From the NCBI RefSeq assembly GCF_039536245.1, contig NZ_BAAAYN010000017.1, positions 185,801 through 249,800 on the forward strand: a DNA stretch of 64,000 nt. Direction: 5' to 3'. Both the position numbers and the translations under genes were made by a program. This DNA is from Cryptosporangium minutisporangium (lineage in GTDB: Bacteria; Actinomycetota; Actinomycetes; Mycobacteriales; Cryptosporangiaceae). Shown in pieces: positions 24,951-33,549 of this stretch (position 1 is the stretch's first letter; each line of letters opens with the position of its first letter). The notes beneath the pieces are model-generated. The model was not told where the DNA came from, ran no database searches, and worked only from the letters and a program-made list of their open reading frames with translations.

Positions 24951-25455
24951 CGCTGCTGCCCTCCTCGTACGCGCTCCGGAACGCGGCCCGCGCCCGCACG
25001 ATCAGGGCCTCGGTCGCGTGCAGGGTCCGGCCCAGTAGCCGGGCCACCTCCGGCACCGGCAGATCGTCGACGTACCGCAACGTGAGCGCAGCACGGTGAT
25101 GCGGCCCGAGCCGCTCGAGAACACCCCGGGCCCGCAGGACGTCGAGCTGGGCGTCCCACGGATCGTCCTGCTCGGGTGGTGGCTCGACGAGACGCAGGGA
25201 GCGCTGCTCACGCGCCTCGCGTCGCCAGTGGTCGACCAGCTTGTTCCTGGCGACGGTCACCAGCCAGCCCGGAGTCAGATCGCGGCCGCTCCGCACCGCG
25301 ACGACCGCTGCGAGGAACGTCTCGGCGGTGAGGTCCTCGGCCAGCGTCGCGCTCCCGCATCGGGACCGCAGGTATCCGTAGACGTCGGGCAGCACCCGGT
25401 CGTACAGCGCCAGCAGCGCGGCGCTGCGGTCGGTGTACTCCGGTTCGCTGCTCAC
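24943..25455 (-). CDS. ECF RNA polymerase sigma factor
   Basis: 170 residues, standard length. Region 2 at about 15-80 has LYDRVLPDVYGYLRSRCG, AEDLTAETFLAAVVAV and TPGWLVTVARNKLVDHWRR. Region 4 at about 110-160 has LGPHHRAALTLRYVDDLPVPEVARLLGRTLHATEALIVRAR. GTG start, overlapping the DUF962 gene stop by GTGA, and overlapping the VOC gene downstream. The three genes therefore form one transcript (DUF962, sigma, VOC). No zinc-type anti-sigma is visible. The ECF group could not be assigned. Confidence 0.9.
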   Translation of the reverse strand: MSSEPEYTDRSAALLALYDRVLPDVYGYLRSRCGSATLAEDLTAETFLAAVVAVRSGRDLTPGWLVTVARNKLVDHWRREAREQRSLRLVEPPPEQDDPWDAQLDVLRARGVLERLGPHHRAALTLRYVDDLPVPEVARLLGRTLHATEALIVRARAAFRSAYEEGSSDD

Positions 25456-25859
25456 ACCTGTTCATCGACCGGCGACTCACTTCTCCGACGGTCGATCGCG
25501 CATTCGGTGTTCCAGCGGTCGGCGAGAAGCTGGAGTTCGGCGTCCCGGCCGGTCAGCATCATCGTCCACATCCGCGCGTCGGCCCGGACGAACCAGAGCT
25601 GTTGGTCGAGGCTGAGCTCCTGGGGCGGGGTGAAGACCGTGTTGTGCTCGACCAGCCGGTGCGCGGCGGCGGCCGCGGCGTACCGGATCGCCGGCAGCAG
25701 CGCGATCGCGGCCGCGGACCGACGTTTCCGCAGCGCCAGGCCGGCGACCAGCAAGCCGGCGCCGAATCCGCCGAGATGGGCCCAGCGGGTGGCGGCATCG
25801 GCGTGCCGCGCCACGTAGTACGGCCAGAACTGCTCGAAGGTCTCGAAGCGCGGTGCCAT
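25452..25859 (-). CDS. DUF962/Mpo1-like small membrane protein
   Basis: 135 residues. FEQFWPYYVARHADAATRWAHLGGFGAGLL at the start matches the DUF962 pattern with two His of the putative metal site (ARHADAATRWAHLGG). Two short hydrophobic segments follow (GAGLLVAGLALRKRR and AAIALLPAIRYAAAAAAHRLVEHN), the second with another His. Yeast Mpo1 of this family is an Fe-dependent dioxygenase in fatty acid alpha-oxidation; bacterial members are uncharacterised. The ATG at 25859 is preferred because earlier residues do not fit the family. The C-terminal 35 residues extend beyond the usual domain. It leads the operon with an ECF sigma factor. Confidence 0.65.
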   Translation of the reverse strand: MAPRFETFEQFWPYYVARHADAATRWAHLGGFGAGLLVAGLALRKRRSAAAIALLPAIRYAAAAAAHRLVEHNTVFTPPQELSLDQQLWFVRADARMWTMMLTGRDAELQLLADRWNTECAIDRRRSESPVDEQV

Positions 25860-25966
25860 GGCGGCCGAGCGTAATCCGCCCGGTCGGCCGGAGGGGCCGC
25901 TTGCGGTGTTTCCCGTGGGTGTGAGCGGCCACCGGTGAACGACAGCTGCTGAACTAGTCTCTGCGC

Positions 25967-26407
25967 ATGCCACTTACGGGTGAATACGAGCCGAGTCCGT
26001 CCAATTGGGCCCGCCAGCAGGCCGAGAAGTTCGAGGCCAGCAACGGCGCGAAAGCGAACACGCTGCGCGGAGTGCCGATCATCCTGCTCACCTCGGTCGG
26101 AGCGAAGACCGGGAAGCTGCGCAAGACGCCGCTGATGCGGGTGGAGCACGAGGGCGAGTACGCCGTCGTCGCGTCGAAGGGCGGCGCTCCGGAGAACCCC
26201 GTTTGGTACTACAACCTGGTCAAGAACCCGCACGTCGAGCTCCAGGACGGCGCGGTGAAGAAGGACTACCGGGCGCACGAGGCCACCGGCGACGAGCGCG
26301 CGGTCTGGTGGGAGCGGTCGCTGGCGGTGTGGCCCGACTACGCCGAGTACCAGAAGAAGACCGACCGCCAGATCCCGGTCTTCGTGCTCACCCCGATCGA
26401 GGACTGA
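25967..26407 (+). CDS. Deazaflavin (F420)-dependent nitroreductase-family protein (DDN-like)
   Basis: 146 residues, normal for the family. The split-beta-barrel signature includes [50 protein letters not shown] in the frame. [12 protein letters not shown] and [15 protein letters not shown] contact F420 in M. tuberculosis Ddn. ATG at 25967, transcribed divergently from the DUF962 operon across a 107-base gap. Members reduce quinones, aflatoxins or nitro compounds with F420H2. The physiological substrate here is unknown. Confidence 0.92.
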   Translation: MPLTGEYEPSPSNWARQQAEKFEASNGAKANTLRGVPIILLTSVGAKTGKLRKTPLMRVEHEGEYAVVASKGGAPENPVWYYNLVKNPHVELQDGAVKKDYRAHEATGDERAVWWERSLAVWPDYAEYQKKTDRQIPVFVLTPIED

Positions 26408-26446
26408 CGGCCCCGGCCGTGCCGGGCCGCGCCGGCCCGGCACGGT

Positions 26447-27061
26447 TCATTCCCGTAGCGACGCGAATGCGTAGTCGGCCGCCGCGACCGCGTCCGGGTA
26501 GAGGTCGGACGCCGCCCTGCCCTCGATGAGCTGACGCCAGTTCTCCCGGGCCAGCACGCGTTGAACGGCGACGATCTGCGCGGCGTGCAGAGCGGCCGCC
26601 ACCGGCACCGGCCCGGGCGACGCCGTCTCCGCCAGCGCTTCGGCCAGTGCAACCTCGTCCGCCTCCGCATACGCGACCACCCGAGCCGCGAGCGCCCGGG
26701 TACCGAACACCATGCGGTGGAACGCGAGGACCTCCGGGTGGTCGTTGAGCCCGGTCACCGGATCCCGGCGCGCCAGGCCGTCGACGAAGTGCCGGTGCAG
26801 CGCGTCGATCGGCTCGACCACGTCACCGCGCTCCCGGACGATCCGCGCCGCTTCCCCCTGGTGATCGGCGATCCGGTGCAGCACCAGGTCTTCCTTGCTC
26901 GGGAAGTACCGGAACAACGTCGGCTTGGACACCTCGGCGGCCTCGGCGATGTCGGCCACCGAAACGTCGTCGAATCCGCGCTCGAGGAAGAGCGAGATGG
27001 CGACCGCCGAGATCGTGTCGTGCGTCCGCCGCCGTTTCCGCTCGCGAAGTCCCGTCGTCAC
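26447..27061 (-). CDS. TetR-family transcriptional regulator
   Basis: About 204 residues. The N-terminal helix-turn-helix is clear: THDTISAVAISLFLERGFDDVSVADIAEAAEVSKPTLFRYFPSKEDLV. The C-terminal ligand-binding part (about 60-200) has no recognised specificity. The start is uncertain: GTG at 27061 gives a typical TetR N-terminus, while an ATG at 27097 would put the start inside the inverted repeat at 27089-27130. Because the repeat looks like an operator, the GTG is preferred. The upstream gene is an SDR on the same strand, 77 bases away, a possible target. Confidence 0.88.
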   Translation of the reverse strand: MTTGLRERKRRRTHDTISAVAISLFLERGFDDVSVADIAEAAEVSKPTLFRYFPSKEDLVLHRIADHQGEAARIVRERGDVVEPIDALHRHFVDGLARRDPVTGLNDHPEVLAFHRMVFGTRALAARVVAYAEADEVALAEALAETASPGPVPVAAALHAAQIVAVQRVLARENWRQLIEGRAASDLYPDAVAAADYAFASLRE

Positions 27062-27088
27062 GGCGCCAAATCTGTCACACGCCGAGGC

Positions 27089-27130
27089 GTTGCACATTTC
27101 TTGCCGGTATAGCGGCGAGAAATGTGCAAC
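27089..27130. promoter_or_regulatory. Candidate TetR operator
   Basis: A perfect 13-bp inverted repeat, GTTGCACATTTCT (27089-27101) and AGAAATGTGCAAC (27118-27130), with 16 bases between. It lies between the SDR stop and the TetR start. The site suits autorepression by the TetR protein. The same repeat could instead fold as an RNA hairpin ending the SDR transcript. Confidence 0.6.
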
Positions 27131-27138
27131 GCCCGACA

Positions 27139-28014
27139 TCAGCCCGCGAACAGGGTGGCCTGGTCGGTGACGCTTTGGCGGAATGTTCGCGGTGCCGATC
27201 CGAGGATGTCGGACAACGTCGGGGAGACGTGCGCGGGCCTACCCATCGTTGCGCCCCAGGCCGCGAGCAGCATGTCCACGACCGGGCCCGGCCAGGTTCC
27301 TGCCGTCTCGCGGCGGAACTCGTCGGGCGTGAGCTCCTCGAACCTGATCCGACGTCCCAGGACGTCGCCGATGATGTCCACCTGCTCTGCCTGGCTCAGC
27401 GACTCGGGACCAGTCAGGACGTAGTCGCCGCCCGCATGCCCGTCCTCAGACAAGGTGCGCGCTGCGACGGCGGCGACGTCGCGGTCGTCGACGGGCGCCG
27501 TCTCAGCAGCGCCGTAGGGCCACCGGACAGGCTCTCCCGCCCGGATGGCGGGCGCCCACCAGGCCAGCGCGTTCGACGCGAACATCCCGGGCCGGATGAT
27601 CGTCGACTTCAACCCGGCGTCCCCGATCTGCCGCTCGATCTCGGCGTGGAGCGCCGCCGTGGGATTCGGTTGCTGGAAGAACGGGTGCGGGGTTTGGTGC
27701 GGCGAGGAGAGGAAGACAACCCGCCGCGGGTGGGCGGCCAGACGTTCGAACACGGCCGGGAGGGTCGCCGGCGGGGCGGTCCAGACGAGGAAGACGGCGC
27801 TGACGTCTCGCAGCGCGGCGTCCAGCGATTCGGGCACGGTGAGGTCACCCGTGACGACCTCGACGTTCGGCGGCAGCGTCGCCACCGCCTCGGCGCGACG
27901 CGCGAGGGCACGAACCGGCACCCCAGCGTCGCCCAGGAGGTCGACCACCAGGCTCCCGACGCGTCCGGTCGCACCGGTGACGAGCACCGGTCCGTCCACG
28001 AGATCCAGTGCCAC
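27139..28014 (-). CDS. NmrA/SDR-type NAD(P)-binding protein
   Basis: 291 residues. It begins with the Rossmann motif LVTGATGRVGSLVVDLL (residues 11-27), then RALARRAEAV and VTGDLTVPESLDAAL. Further on are VFLSSPHQTPHP, TIIRPGMFASNALAWW and a C-terminal LTPDEFRRETAG. This is the NAD(P)H-binding NmrA group, often next to a regulator gene in actinomycetes. GTG at 28014 with AGGGGA upstream. The promoter region (28020-28080) is AT-rich and has GTTAC-CAA-GTTAC direct repeats that may bind a regulator. The substrate is not known. Confidence 0.85.
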   Translation of the reverse strand: MALDLVDGPVLVTGATGRVGSLVVDLLGDAGVPVRALARRAEAVATLPPNVEVVTGDLTVPESLDAALRDVSAVFLVWTAPPATLPAVFERLAAHPRRVVFLSSPHQTPHPFFQQPNPTAALHAEIERQIGDAGLKSTIIRPGMFASNALAWWAPAIRAGEPVRWPYGAAETAPVDDRDVAAVAARTLSEDGHAGGDYVLTGPESLSQAEQVDIIGDVLGRRIRFEELTPDEFRRETAGTWPGPVVDMLLAAWGATMGRPAHVSPTLSDILGSAPRTFRQSVTDQATLFAG

Positions 28015-28068
28015 TTGCGTCCCCTGTTCACTCGACCAATATGTTTCTCGGTTAAATTCGTTACCAAG

Positions 28069-29340
28069 TTACATGATTGGTGGAGCGTCCGCTGCCGGGA
28101 ACACCGTGACCGTGGTGGTCTCGGCGACGACGCGGCCTCGGGACACCACCCAGCGTGGTGCGGCGTGCCGTCGCAGCAGGTCCACCATGCGCTCGGCGTC
28201 GTGCACGACGAAGTTCGCCGCTGCTCCGTCGGCGAGCCGATGCCCCTCGATACCCAGCACGCGCGCCGCGTCGGTGGTCACCAGATCGAGCAGCTTCTGC
28301 TGCGCTGGGCCGGTGCGGAACTCCAGCAGGTGCGCGGCGAGGAACGCCACCTCCCAAAGGTTGTCGCGTCCGAACGGGTAGTAGGCGTCCTCGATGTCGT
28401 CCTGTCCGAGCGCCACTGGGATCCCGAGCTGTTGGAAGAGACCGACCGGCAGGTGCAGCGGCCCGGTGTGCGGGTCACTCACGAAACCCAGCCCGGCCCG
28501 TGCAGCGAGCCCCGCCAGCCGGAGCAGCGTCGGCTGCGGATAGAGCGCCAAGGCGCGGGCGTGGCAAGCCACTCCGCGGCCGACGAGTCCGCGCTCGATC
28601 ATCGCGGTGGCCAGCAGCTCCGTGGTGCGGAGACCGGCGTCGCCCGCATCGTCGACGAGCATCGCCACCCGCTTGCCGAGCCGAGCCGCCAGCGCGCAGG
28701 CCCACTCGACGTGGCGCGCCGCGTCGGCGTCGGTGTGCTCGATCCACGGGATCCCGCCGACGACGTCGGCGCCGGCCGTCAACGCTTCCTCGCAGAGCTC
28801 GGCCGCGCCCGGATCGCGCACGACTCCGTCCTGCGGAAACGCCACGATCCGGACGTCGAGCACGTCGGCGAACTCGGCCCGGGCGGCGTTGACCGCGTGG
28901 AGCCCTTCCAGCCCCGCTGCGGTGTCTACGTCGACGAACGCCTGGAGGTGCAGGGTGCCGTGGCGGACCGCCTCGGTGAGTGCTCGCCGGATCTGGGGCA
29001 GCGCCTGCTCGCGGCCGTACCCGGTCTTCACGGCGCTGGCGAGCTCGATCGACGTCATCGCGGCGCCCATGTCGCCGCCGGTGTACGCGGCGAGCGCGGT
29101 GTCGCCGACCCGGTCGAGCGTGTGCACCTTGTCGAGGTGGAGGTGGCAGTCCACCGCCGACTCGGTGACCAACCGCCCCTCCGCCGCGAGCACGCGCACG
29201 CCGCCCGGCAGCGACGCCGTGCCGCCCGCCGGCGCCGGTGCGGCCTCGCCGCGCGGGTGGATGCGTACGCGCCCGTCGGCGACGGCCAGGTCGACGACCC
29301 GGCCGTCCCGCAACCGCGCGTCGGTGACCAGGAGTTCCAT
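28069..29340 (-). CDS. Cytosine-deaminase-like amidohydrolase
   Basis: 423 residues, amidohydrolase superfamily, nearest in layout to cytosine deaminase CodA. The metal-site HLHLDKVHTL (about residue 67), QAFVDVDTAAGLEGL, VAFPQDGV, GADVVGGIPWIEHT, GFVSDPHTGPLH and ALGQDDIEDAYYPFGRDN (metal-binding Asp) are seen. Where CodA has the metal-binding His of VHCDE, this protein has AMLVDDAGD, and CHARALALY replaces the SHTTAMHSY region, so the metal centre or substrate pocket must differ. ATG at 29340. It closes the minus-strand catabolic set after the nitrilase gene, separated by palindrome copy 3. Deamination or ring opening of a nitrogen heterocycle is likely; the exact substrate is open. Confidence 0.85.
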   Translation of the reverse strand: MELLVTDARLRDGRVVDLAVADGRVRIHPRGEAAPAPAGGTASLPGGVRVLAAEGRLVTESAVDCHLHLDKVHTLDRVGDTALAAYTGGDMGAAMTSIELASAVKTGYGREQALPQIRRALTEAVRHGTLHLQAFVDVDTAAGLEGLHAVNAARAEFADVLDVRIVAFPQDGVVRDPGAAELCEEALTAGADVVGGIPWIEHTDADAARHVEWACALAARLGKRVAMLVDDAGDAGLRTTELLATAMIERGLVGRGVACHARALALYPQPTLLRLAGLAARAGLGFVSDPHTGPLHLPVGLFQQLGIPVALGQDDIEDAYYPFGRDNLWEVAFLAAHLLEFRTGPAQQKLLDLVTTDAARVLGIEGHRLADGAAANFVVHDAERMVDLLRRHAAPRWVVSRGRVVAETTTVTVFPAADAPPIM

Positions 29341-29363
29341 GGTCTCCTCCGAGTGAACGACGC

Positions 29364-29420
29364 GGATTTACGTCAAAGCCGCCTCCACGGCGCGCGTGAA
29401 GACGGATTTGACGTAAATCC
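29364..29420. repeat. Dispersed palindromic element, copy 3
   Basis: The longest clean copy: 26-bp arms (29364-29389 and 29395-29420) with three mismatches around the loop GCGCG. The arms begin GGATTTACGTC and end CTCCACG. It lies in the 170-base gap between two genes of the catabolic operon (nitrilase and amidohydrolase). Confidence 0.85.
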
Positions 29421-29510
29421 TCGGGGCGAACGCGGTCTGAGCGCTCGGGATGGACGCAGGCCGCGCGCGGATGGACGCGACCTGAGTGTGCGGGCGGGCC
29501 CGCGTGGGCC

Positions 29511-30410
29511 TCAGCCGTGAGGGAACGGGGTCTTGGCCGGGGCGCGGAGCTCGTCCAGGTGCCGCTCGATCACGGTCAACGACCGATCCGCGAGGTGGTC
29601 GAACCGCTGCTTCACGCTCGACCCGGGCGTCAGCGAGCCCATCGCGGTCGCCGGATCGAGCCGCGCGGTGACCCAGCCCTGGTGCGAGGCACCGCGCGCC
29701 ACCACCTCCGCGATCGGCGTGACGATCAGCGAGTTGCCGAAGTAGATCGTTCCCCCTGGGTCGACGCCGGTGGCGTTCGCGCCGATGACGAACACGTGGT
29801 TGTCGTAGGCGCGGGCGCGACTGGTCAGCTCCCACAGGTCCGCCGACCGCAGCAGCGCCGACGGACGGCAGATCACCTCGGCGCCGAGCACCGCCTCAAT
29901 GCGCGCCAGCTCCGGGTAGTCGCCGTCGAAGCAGATGACCAGCCCGATCTTGCCCAGCTCGGTGTCGACGACGATCGCTCGGTCGCCGGGCGTCACCCAG
30001 CCGCCGTCACCGCGGCCCTCGCCGCAGAACAAGTGCGTCTTGCGGTAGGACCCCAGCACGTCGCCGGACGGCCCGATCAGCGCCGCCGCGTTGTAAACCG
30101 TGCCCCGGTCGGTGCCCCGCTCGTAGGTACCGAGCACGACGTGGACGCCGAGCGAGCGGGCGACCTCCTGGATCGGTGACGTCACCGGCCCCGGGATCTC
30201 GCTGACGACGTCCCACAGCGCTTCCGGGCCGACGCCCGTGGTGAAGCCGGTGGTCGCGGTCTCCGGCAACACGACCAGCTCGGCGCCGGTCTCCTCGACG
30301 CAGCGCCGCACGTACTCGGCGCACCGGGCCAGGTTCGCCGCCACCGTGGCGGCGCTCAGCGGCCCGGGCTCCGGCGCGATCTGGACCGCCGCCGCGGTGA
30401 ACGCCCTCAT
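29511..30410 (-). CDS. Carbon-nitrogen hydrolase (nitrilase superfamily)
   Basis: 299 residues. The Glu-Lys-Cys triad is visible: VVLPETATTG (Glu), GSYRKTHLF (Lys) and IGLVICFDGDYPE (Cys). The family cleaves amides, N-carbamoyl amines or nitriles; N-carbamoyl-amino-acid and beta-ureidopropionase-like amidases are common in base-degradation clusters. ATG at 30410 with GAGGGG upstream, 10 bases from the coxG stop, so it is in the same operon. In this setting it may cleave the amide or ureide left after ring opening; this is inferred. Confidence 0.9.
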   Translation of the reverse strand: MRAFTAAAVQIAPEPGPLSAATVAANLARCAEYVRRCVEETGAELVVLPETATTGFTTGVGPEALWDVVSEIPGPVTSPIQEVARSLGVHVVLGTYERGTDRGTVYNAAALIGPSGDVLGSYRKTHLFCGEGRGDGGWVTPGDRAIVVDTELGKIGLVICFDGDYPELARIEAVLGAEVICRPSALLRSADLWELTSRARAYDNHVFVIGANATGVDPGGTIYFGNSLIVTPIAEVVARGASHQGWVTARLDPATAMGSLTPGSSVKQRFDHLADRSLTVIERHLDELRAPAKTPFPHG

Positions 30411-30420
30411 GCCCGGCCCC

Positions 30421-31137
30421 TCACGATCGACGACGCCCGATCAGCCCACCGACCAGGACGCCGAGCAGCGCGATCCCGGCGCCGAAGACCGCGCCCTGGA
30501 CGAAGCCGCCGGGCAGCGCGCCGCCCTCCGCGGCCACCGGCTGCGGCGCGTTGAACACCCGCGGGGCGGCGGGCGCCGGTCCGGCCACGGACGCCTGCCC
30601 GGCCGCGGGCGCCGCTGAGCCCACCTCAGCCGCCACGGCTCCGGACTGGGCCCCGTCGAGCAGGGCTGCGCCGCCGGTCAACGCTGCCGCCTCGGCCGGC
30701 GCGTTCAGCAGCGAATCGACGGCGGCGAAGAACTCACCCGCGGTCTTCTTCGCAACGCCGGACAGCACCCGCTGCCCCACACCGCCGACCGCTCCACCGA
30801 CCACCGCGTCCGCGGCGTACGAGAGCAACGTGGTGCCGTTCGCACCGTCCTCCAGGGTCACCAGCACGTCCGCCGACACCGTGCCCGGCGCACCGGCGCC
30901 CTTCGCCCGCAGCACGAACGACGTCGGCGCCTGCTGGTCGGTCAGCCGCACGTCCCCGACGTACGAGCCCTTGATCGACGCCACGCCCGCGGTCACCGTC
31001 ATCCGGTAAGCGTCCGCGCCGACCTGCTCCAGCTGCTGGCAGCCGGGGATCGTGCGGACCAGCACGGCTGGGTCGTTCAGCGCGTCGTACACCCGCTGCA
31101 CCGGGGCGTTCAGCGTGGCCTTGCCGTTGACCTTCAT
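30421..31137 (-). CDS. coxG: CoxG-type SRPBCC protein with C-terminal membrane anchor
   Basis: 238 residues. The first 145 residues are a CoxG/SRPBCC domain (MKVNGKATLNAPVQRVYDALNDPAVLVRTIPGCQQLE in the frame, then LLSYAADAVVGGAVGGVGQRVL). An Ala/Pro-rich linker follows, then a hydrophobic helix GAVFGAGIALLGVLVGGLIG before RRRS, a membrane anchor. CoxG anchors or supports molybdenum hydroxylases at the membrane and was recently tied to quinone delivery in CO dehydrogenase. The TAG of the large-subunit gene directly abuts its ATG. That fits the neighbouring three-subunit enzyme. Confidence 0.9.
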   Translation of the reverse strand: MKVNGKATLNAPVQRVYDALNDPAVLVRTIPGCQQLEQVGADAYRMTVTAGVASIKGSYVGDVRLTDQQAPTSFVLRAKGAGAPGTVSADVLVTLEDGANGTTLLSYAADAVVGGAVGGVGQRVLSGVAKKTAGEFFAAVDSLLNAPAEAAALTGGAALLDGAQSGAVAAEVGSAAPAAGQASVAGPAPAAPRVFNAPQPVAAEGGALPGGFVQGAVFGAGIALLGVLVGGLIGRRRS

Positions 31138-33549
31138 CTATTTGGTTCCTTCCAGCAGAGCGTTCTGCTCGCGGAGCGCCCAGAGTTCGGACGGGGAGAT
31201 CGGCATCCGGGTCACGAAGAAGCCCTCCGCGTCCGAGATGGCCGAGGCGAACAGTGCCGCGGACGGGATGACGCCGGCCTCACCGGCGCCCTTCACCCCG
31301 AGCGGGTTGAGCGGTGACGGCGTCTCGAGGTGATCGGTCTCGATCGTGGGCACCTCGGACGCGTACGGAATCAGGAAGTCCATGTAAGACGCGTTGAGCG
31401 GCTGGCCGTTCTCGTCGTAGACGATCCGCTCGTAGAGCGCACCACCGACGCCCTGAGCGACGCCGCCGTGGATCTGACCCTCGACGATCCGCGGGTTGAT
31501 CAGCGTTCCGCAGTCGTGCACGACGCAGTACCGCAGGATCTTGATCTCGGCGGTCTCCGGGTCGGTTTCCACGACCGCCGCGTGCATGCCGCTGGCGAAC
31601 GTCGAGCGGATCGGCGAGTAGTAGTCGACCGCCTCCAGACCCGGCTCGTCGTCCTCGTCGATCGGCGGCTTGGTCAGGTCGGCGGTGCCGGCGAACTGGG
31701 TGGCCCGCTTGGCCTCCTCGTCGAACGCGTACCGCAGCGGGTTGGAGAGCACCGCGACCGTGCGCAGCGGAATGCCCTCATGGGCCTCCGGCGGCATGCC
31801 CTTCACCCGCACGACGCCGTCGACGATCTCCAAGTCCTTCGGGTCGACCTCGAGCGCCTCACCGGCGATCCGCAGCGCCTTCGCGCGGACCTTCCGGGCG
31901 GTGAGCGCGACCGCGTTACCGCTCATCACCGCCGCGCGGGACGCGAACGTGCCGACCGCGTACTTGAAGCGGCGGGTGTCACCGGTCGTGACCGAGACGT
32001 CGTCGACCGGCACCCCCAGCTCCTCGGCGGCGATCTGCGCGAACACCGTCTCGTGGCCCTGGCCCTGGGTGGTGAGGCCGGTCGCGACGACGACCTTGCC
32101 GGTGGTCTCGACCCGGACGAACGCACCCTCGTACGGGCCGGGGCCGGTGCCTTCCACGTAACAGGCCAGCCCGATGCCGACCTTGCGGCCCTCGGCGCGG
32201 GCGGCGTCCCGGATCGCCTCGAATTCGTCCCAGCCGACCAGCGCCTTGATCTTCTCCAGCGACGTCGGGTAGTCGCCGGAGTCGTAGATCAGCGGCCGAC
32301 CGTCCTGGAACGTCAGGTGGTGGTCGTAGGGCATGTCTTCGGGCTGGATGAAGTTCCGGCGACGCACCTCCGCGCGGTCCAGACCGAGGCGATCCGCGAT
32401 CGCGTCCATCGTGCGTTCCATCGCGAACACACCCTGCGGACGACCGGCCCCTCGGTACGGCGTCACCGTGACCGTGTTGGTGTACATCGACCGGAACTCG
32501 ACCCGGTACGCGCCGGGCTTGTACGGGCCGAGCAGCTGGGTGGAGGTGACGATCGGAACGATGATGCCGTAGGGCGTGTAGGCGCCGTTGTCGTGCCAGA
32601 ACTCGACGTCGAGCCCGAGGACGTGCCCCTCGTCGTCGAAGCCGACCGTGACCTTCTGGAGCTGCCCCCGCTCGTGCGTGGAGCTGATGAAGTGCTCGCG
32701 CCGGTCCTCCACCCACTTGACCTCACGGCCGAGCTTGATCGCCGCCCACGGGATCAGCACCTCCTCGGGCCAGGGGTGCACGATCTTGACGCCGAAGCCA
32801 CCACCGACGTCCGGCGCGATCACCTCGACCCGGTCGACCGGCAGATCGAGCTTCGCGGCCAGCGCGAACCGCACCGAGGTGGATGCCTGCGTCGAGGTGT
32901 AGACCCGCAACGAGCGGTCGCCGGCATCCCAGCGCGCGTAGACACCCTTGCCCTCCATCGGCATCGACGCCGAGCGCTCGATGTCCAGGTCCAGGCTGAG
33001 TGTGTGCGGCGCGGCGGCGATCGCGGCCGGCGCGTCCCCGACCTCCTGGACGAGGTGTGCCGACACGTTGTCCGGCACGTCCGCGTGGACGCGATGCGCG
33101 GCCTCTCGTGCGGCCGGTAGCCCGACGACCGCGGGCAGCGCCTCGTACTCCACCCGGATCCGGTCGCAGGCGTCCTCGGCCACGTAGCGGTCGGCGGCCA
33201 CGACCATGACGACGGCCTCACCGACGTGGCGGACGATGCCGTCGGCCAGCGGGGTGTTGACCCGGGGAGCGTGCAGGGCGGGGTGCGGGATCAGCAGCGG
33301 GAGCGGCTCGGACACCCGCGGATTCGGGTCGTCGGCGAGGTCTTCGTAGGTGTAGATCGCGACCAGGCCCTCGACCTCGAGCGCGTCGGTGACGTCGACG
33401 TCCAGAATCCGGGCGTGGGCGTGCGGAGAGCGGACGAACGCCACCGCGAGCGCGCCCTCGCCCAGGTCGTCCAAGTAGCGGCCGTTGCCGGACACCAGAC
33501 GGGGGTCTTCCCGACGGGTCATCGGGACCCCGAACGCGCGGGTCGCCAT
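31138..33549 (-). CDS. Molybdenum hydroxylase large (molybdopterin) subunit, CoxL form II / xanthine-dehydrogenase family
   Basis: 803 residues. It binds the Mo-cytosine-dinucleotide cofactor and hydroxylates its substrate with water. Visible are RREDPRLVSGNGRYLDD, the QASTSVRFALA region, APDVGGGFGVKIVHPWPEE, TPYRGAGRPQGVFAMER, TQGQGHETVFAQ, SGNAV and the catalytic Glu in KGAGEAGVIPSAA. The active-site loop reads PYRGAGR, the form II pattern, not the AYRCSFR of true aerobic CO dehydrogenase, so oxidation of an N-heterocycle or aldehyde is more likely than CO. ATG at 33549 shares one base with the stop of the iron-sulfur subunit gene. A longer open frame upstream is a shadow of that subunit. 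Confidence 0.92.
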   Translation of the reverse strand: MATRAFGVPMTRREDPRLVSGNGRYLDDLGEGALAVAFVRSPHAHARILDVDVTDALEVEGLVAIYTYEDLADDPNPRVSEPLPLLIPHPALHAPRVNTPLADGIVRHVGEAVVMVVAADRYVAEDACDRIRVEYEALPAVVGLPAAREAAHRVHADVPDNVSAHLVQEVGDAPAAIAAAPHTLSLDLDIERSASMPMEGKGVYARWDAGDRSLRVYTSTQASTSVRFALAAKLDLPVDRVEVIAPDVGGGFGVKIVHPWPEEVLIPWAAIKLGREVKWVEDRREHFISSTHERGQLQKVTVGFDDEGHVLGLDVEFWHDNGAYTPYGIIVPIVTSTQLLGPYKPGAYRVEFRSMYTNTVTVTPYRGAGRPQGVFAMERTMDAIADRLGLDRAEVRRRNFIQPEDMPYDHHLTFQDGRPLIYDSGDYPTSLEKIKALVGWDEFEAIRDAARAEGRKVGIGLACYVEGTGPGPYEGAFVRVETTGKVVVATGLTTQGQGHETVFAQIAAEELGVPVDDVSVTTGDTRRFKYAVGTFASRAAVMSGNAVALTARKVRAKALRIAGEALEVDPKDLEIVDGVVRVKGMPPEAHEGIPLRTVAVLSNPLRYAFDEEAKRATQFAGTADLTKPPIDEDDEPGLEAVDYYSPIRSTFASGMHAAVVETDPETAEIKILRYCVVHDCGTLINPRIVEGQIHGGVAQGVGGALYERIVYDENGQPLNASYMDFLIPYASEVPTIETDHLETPSPLNPLGVKGAGEAGVIPSAALFASAISDAEGFFVTRMPISPSELWALREQNALLEGTK

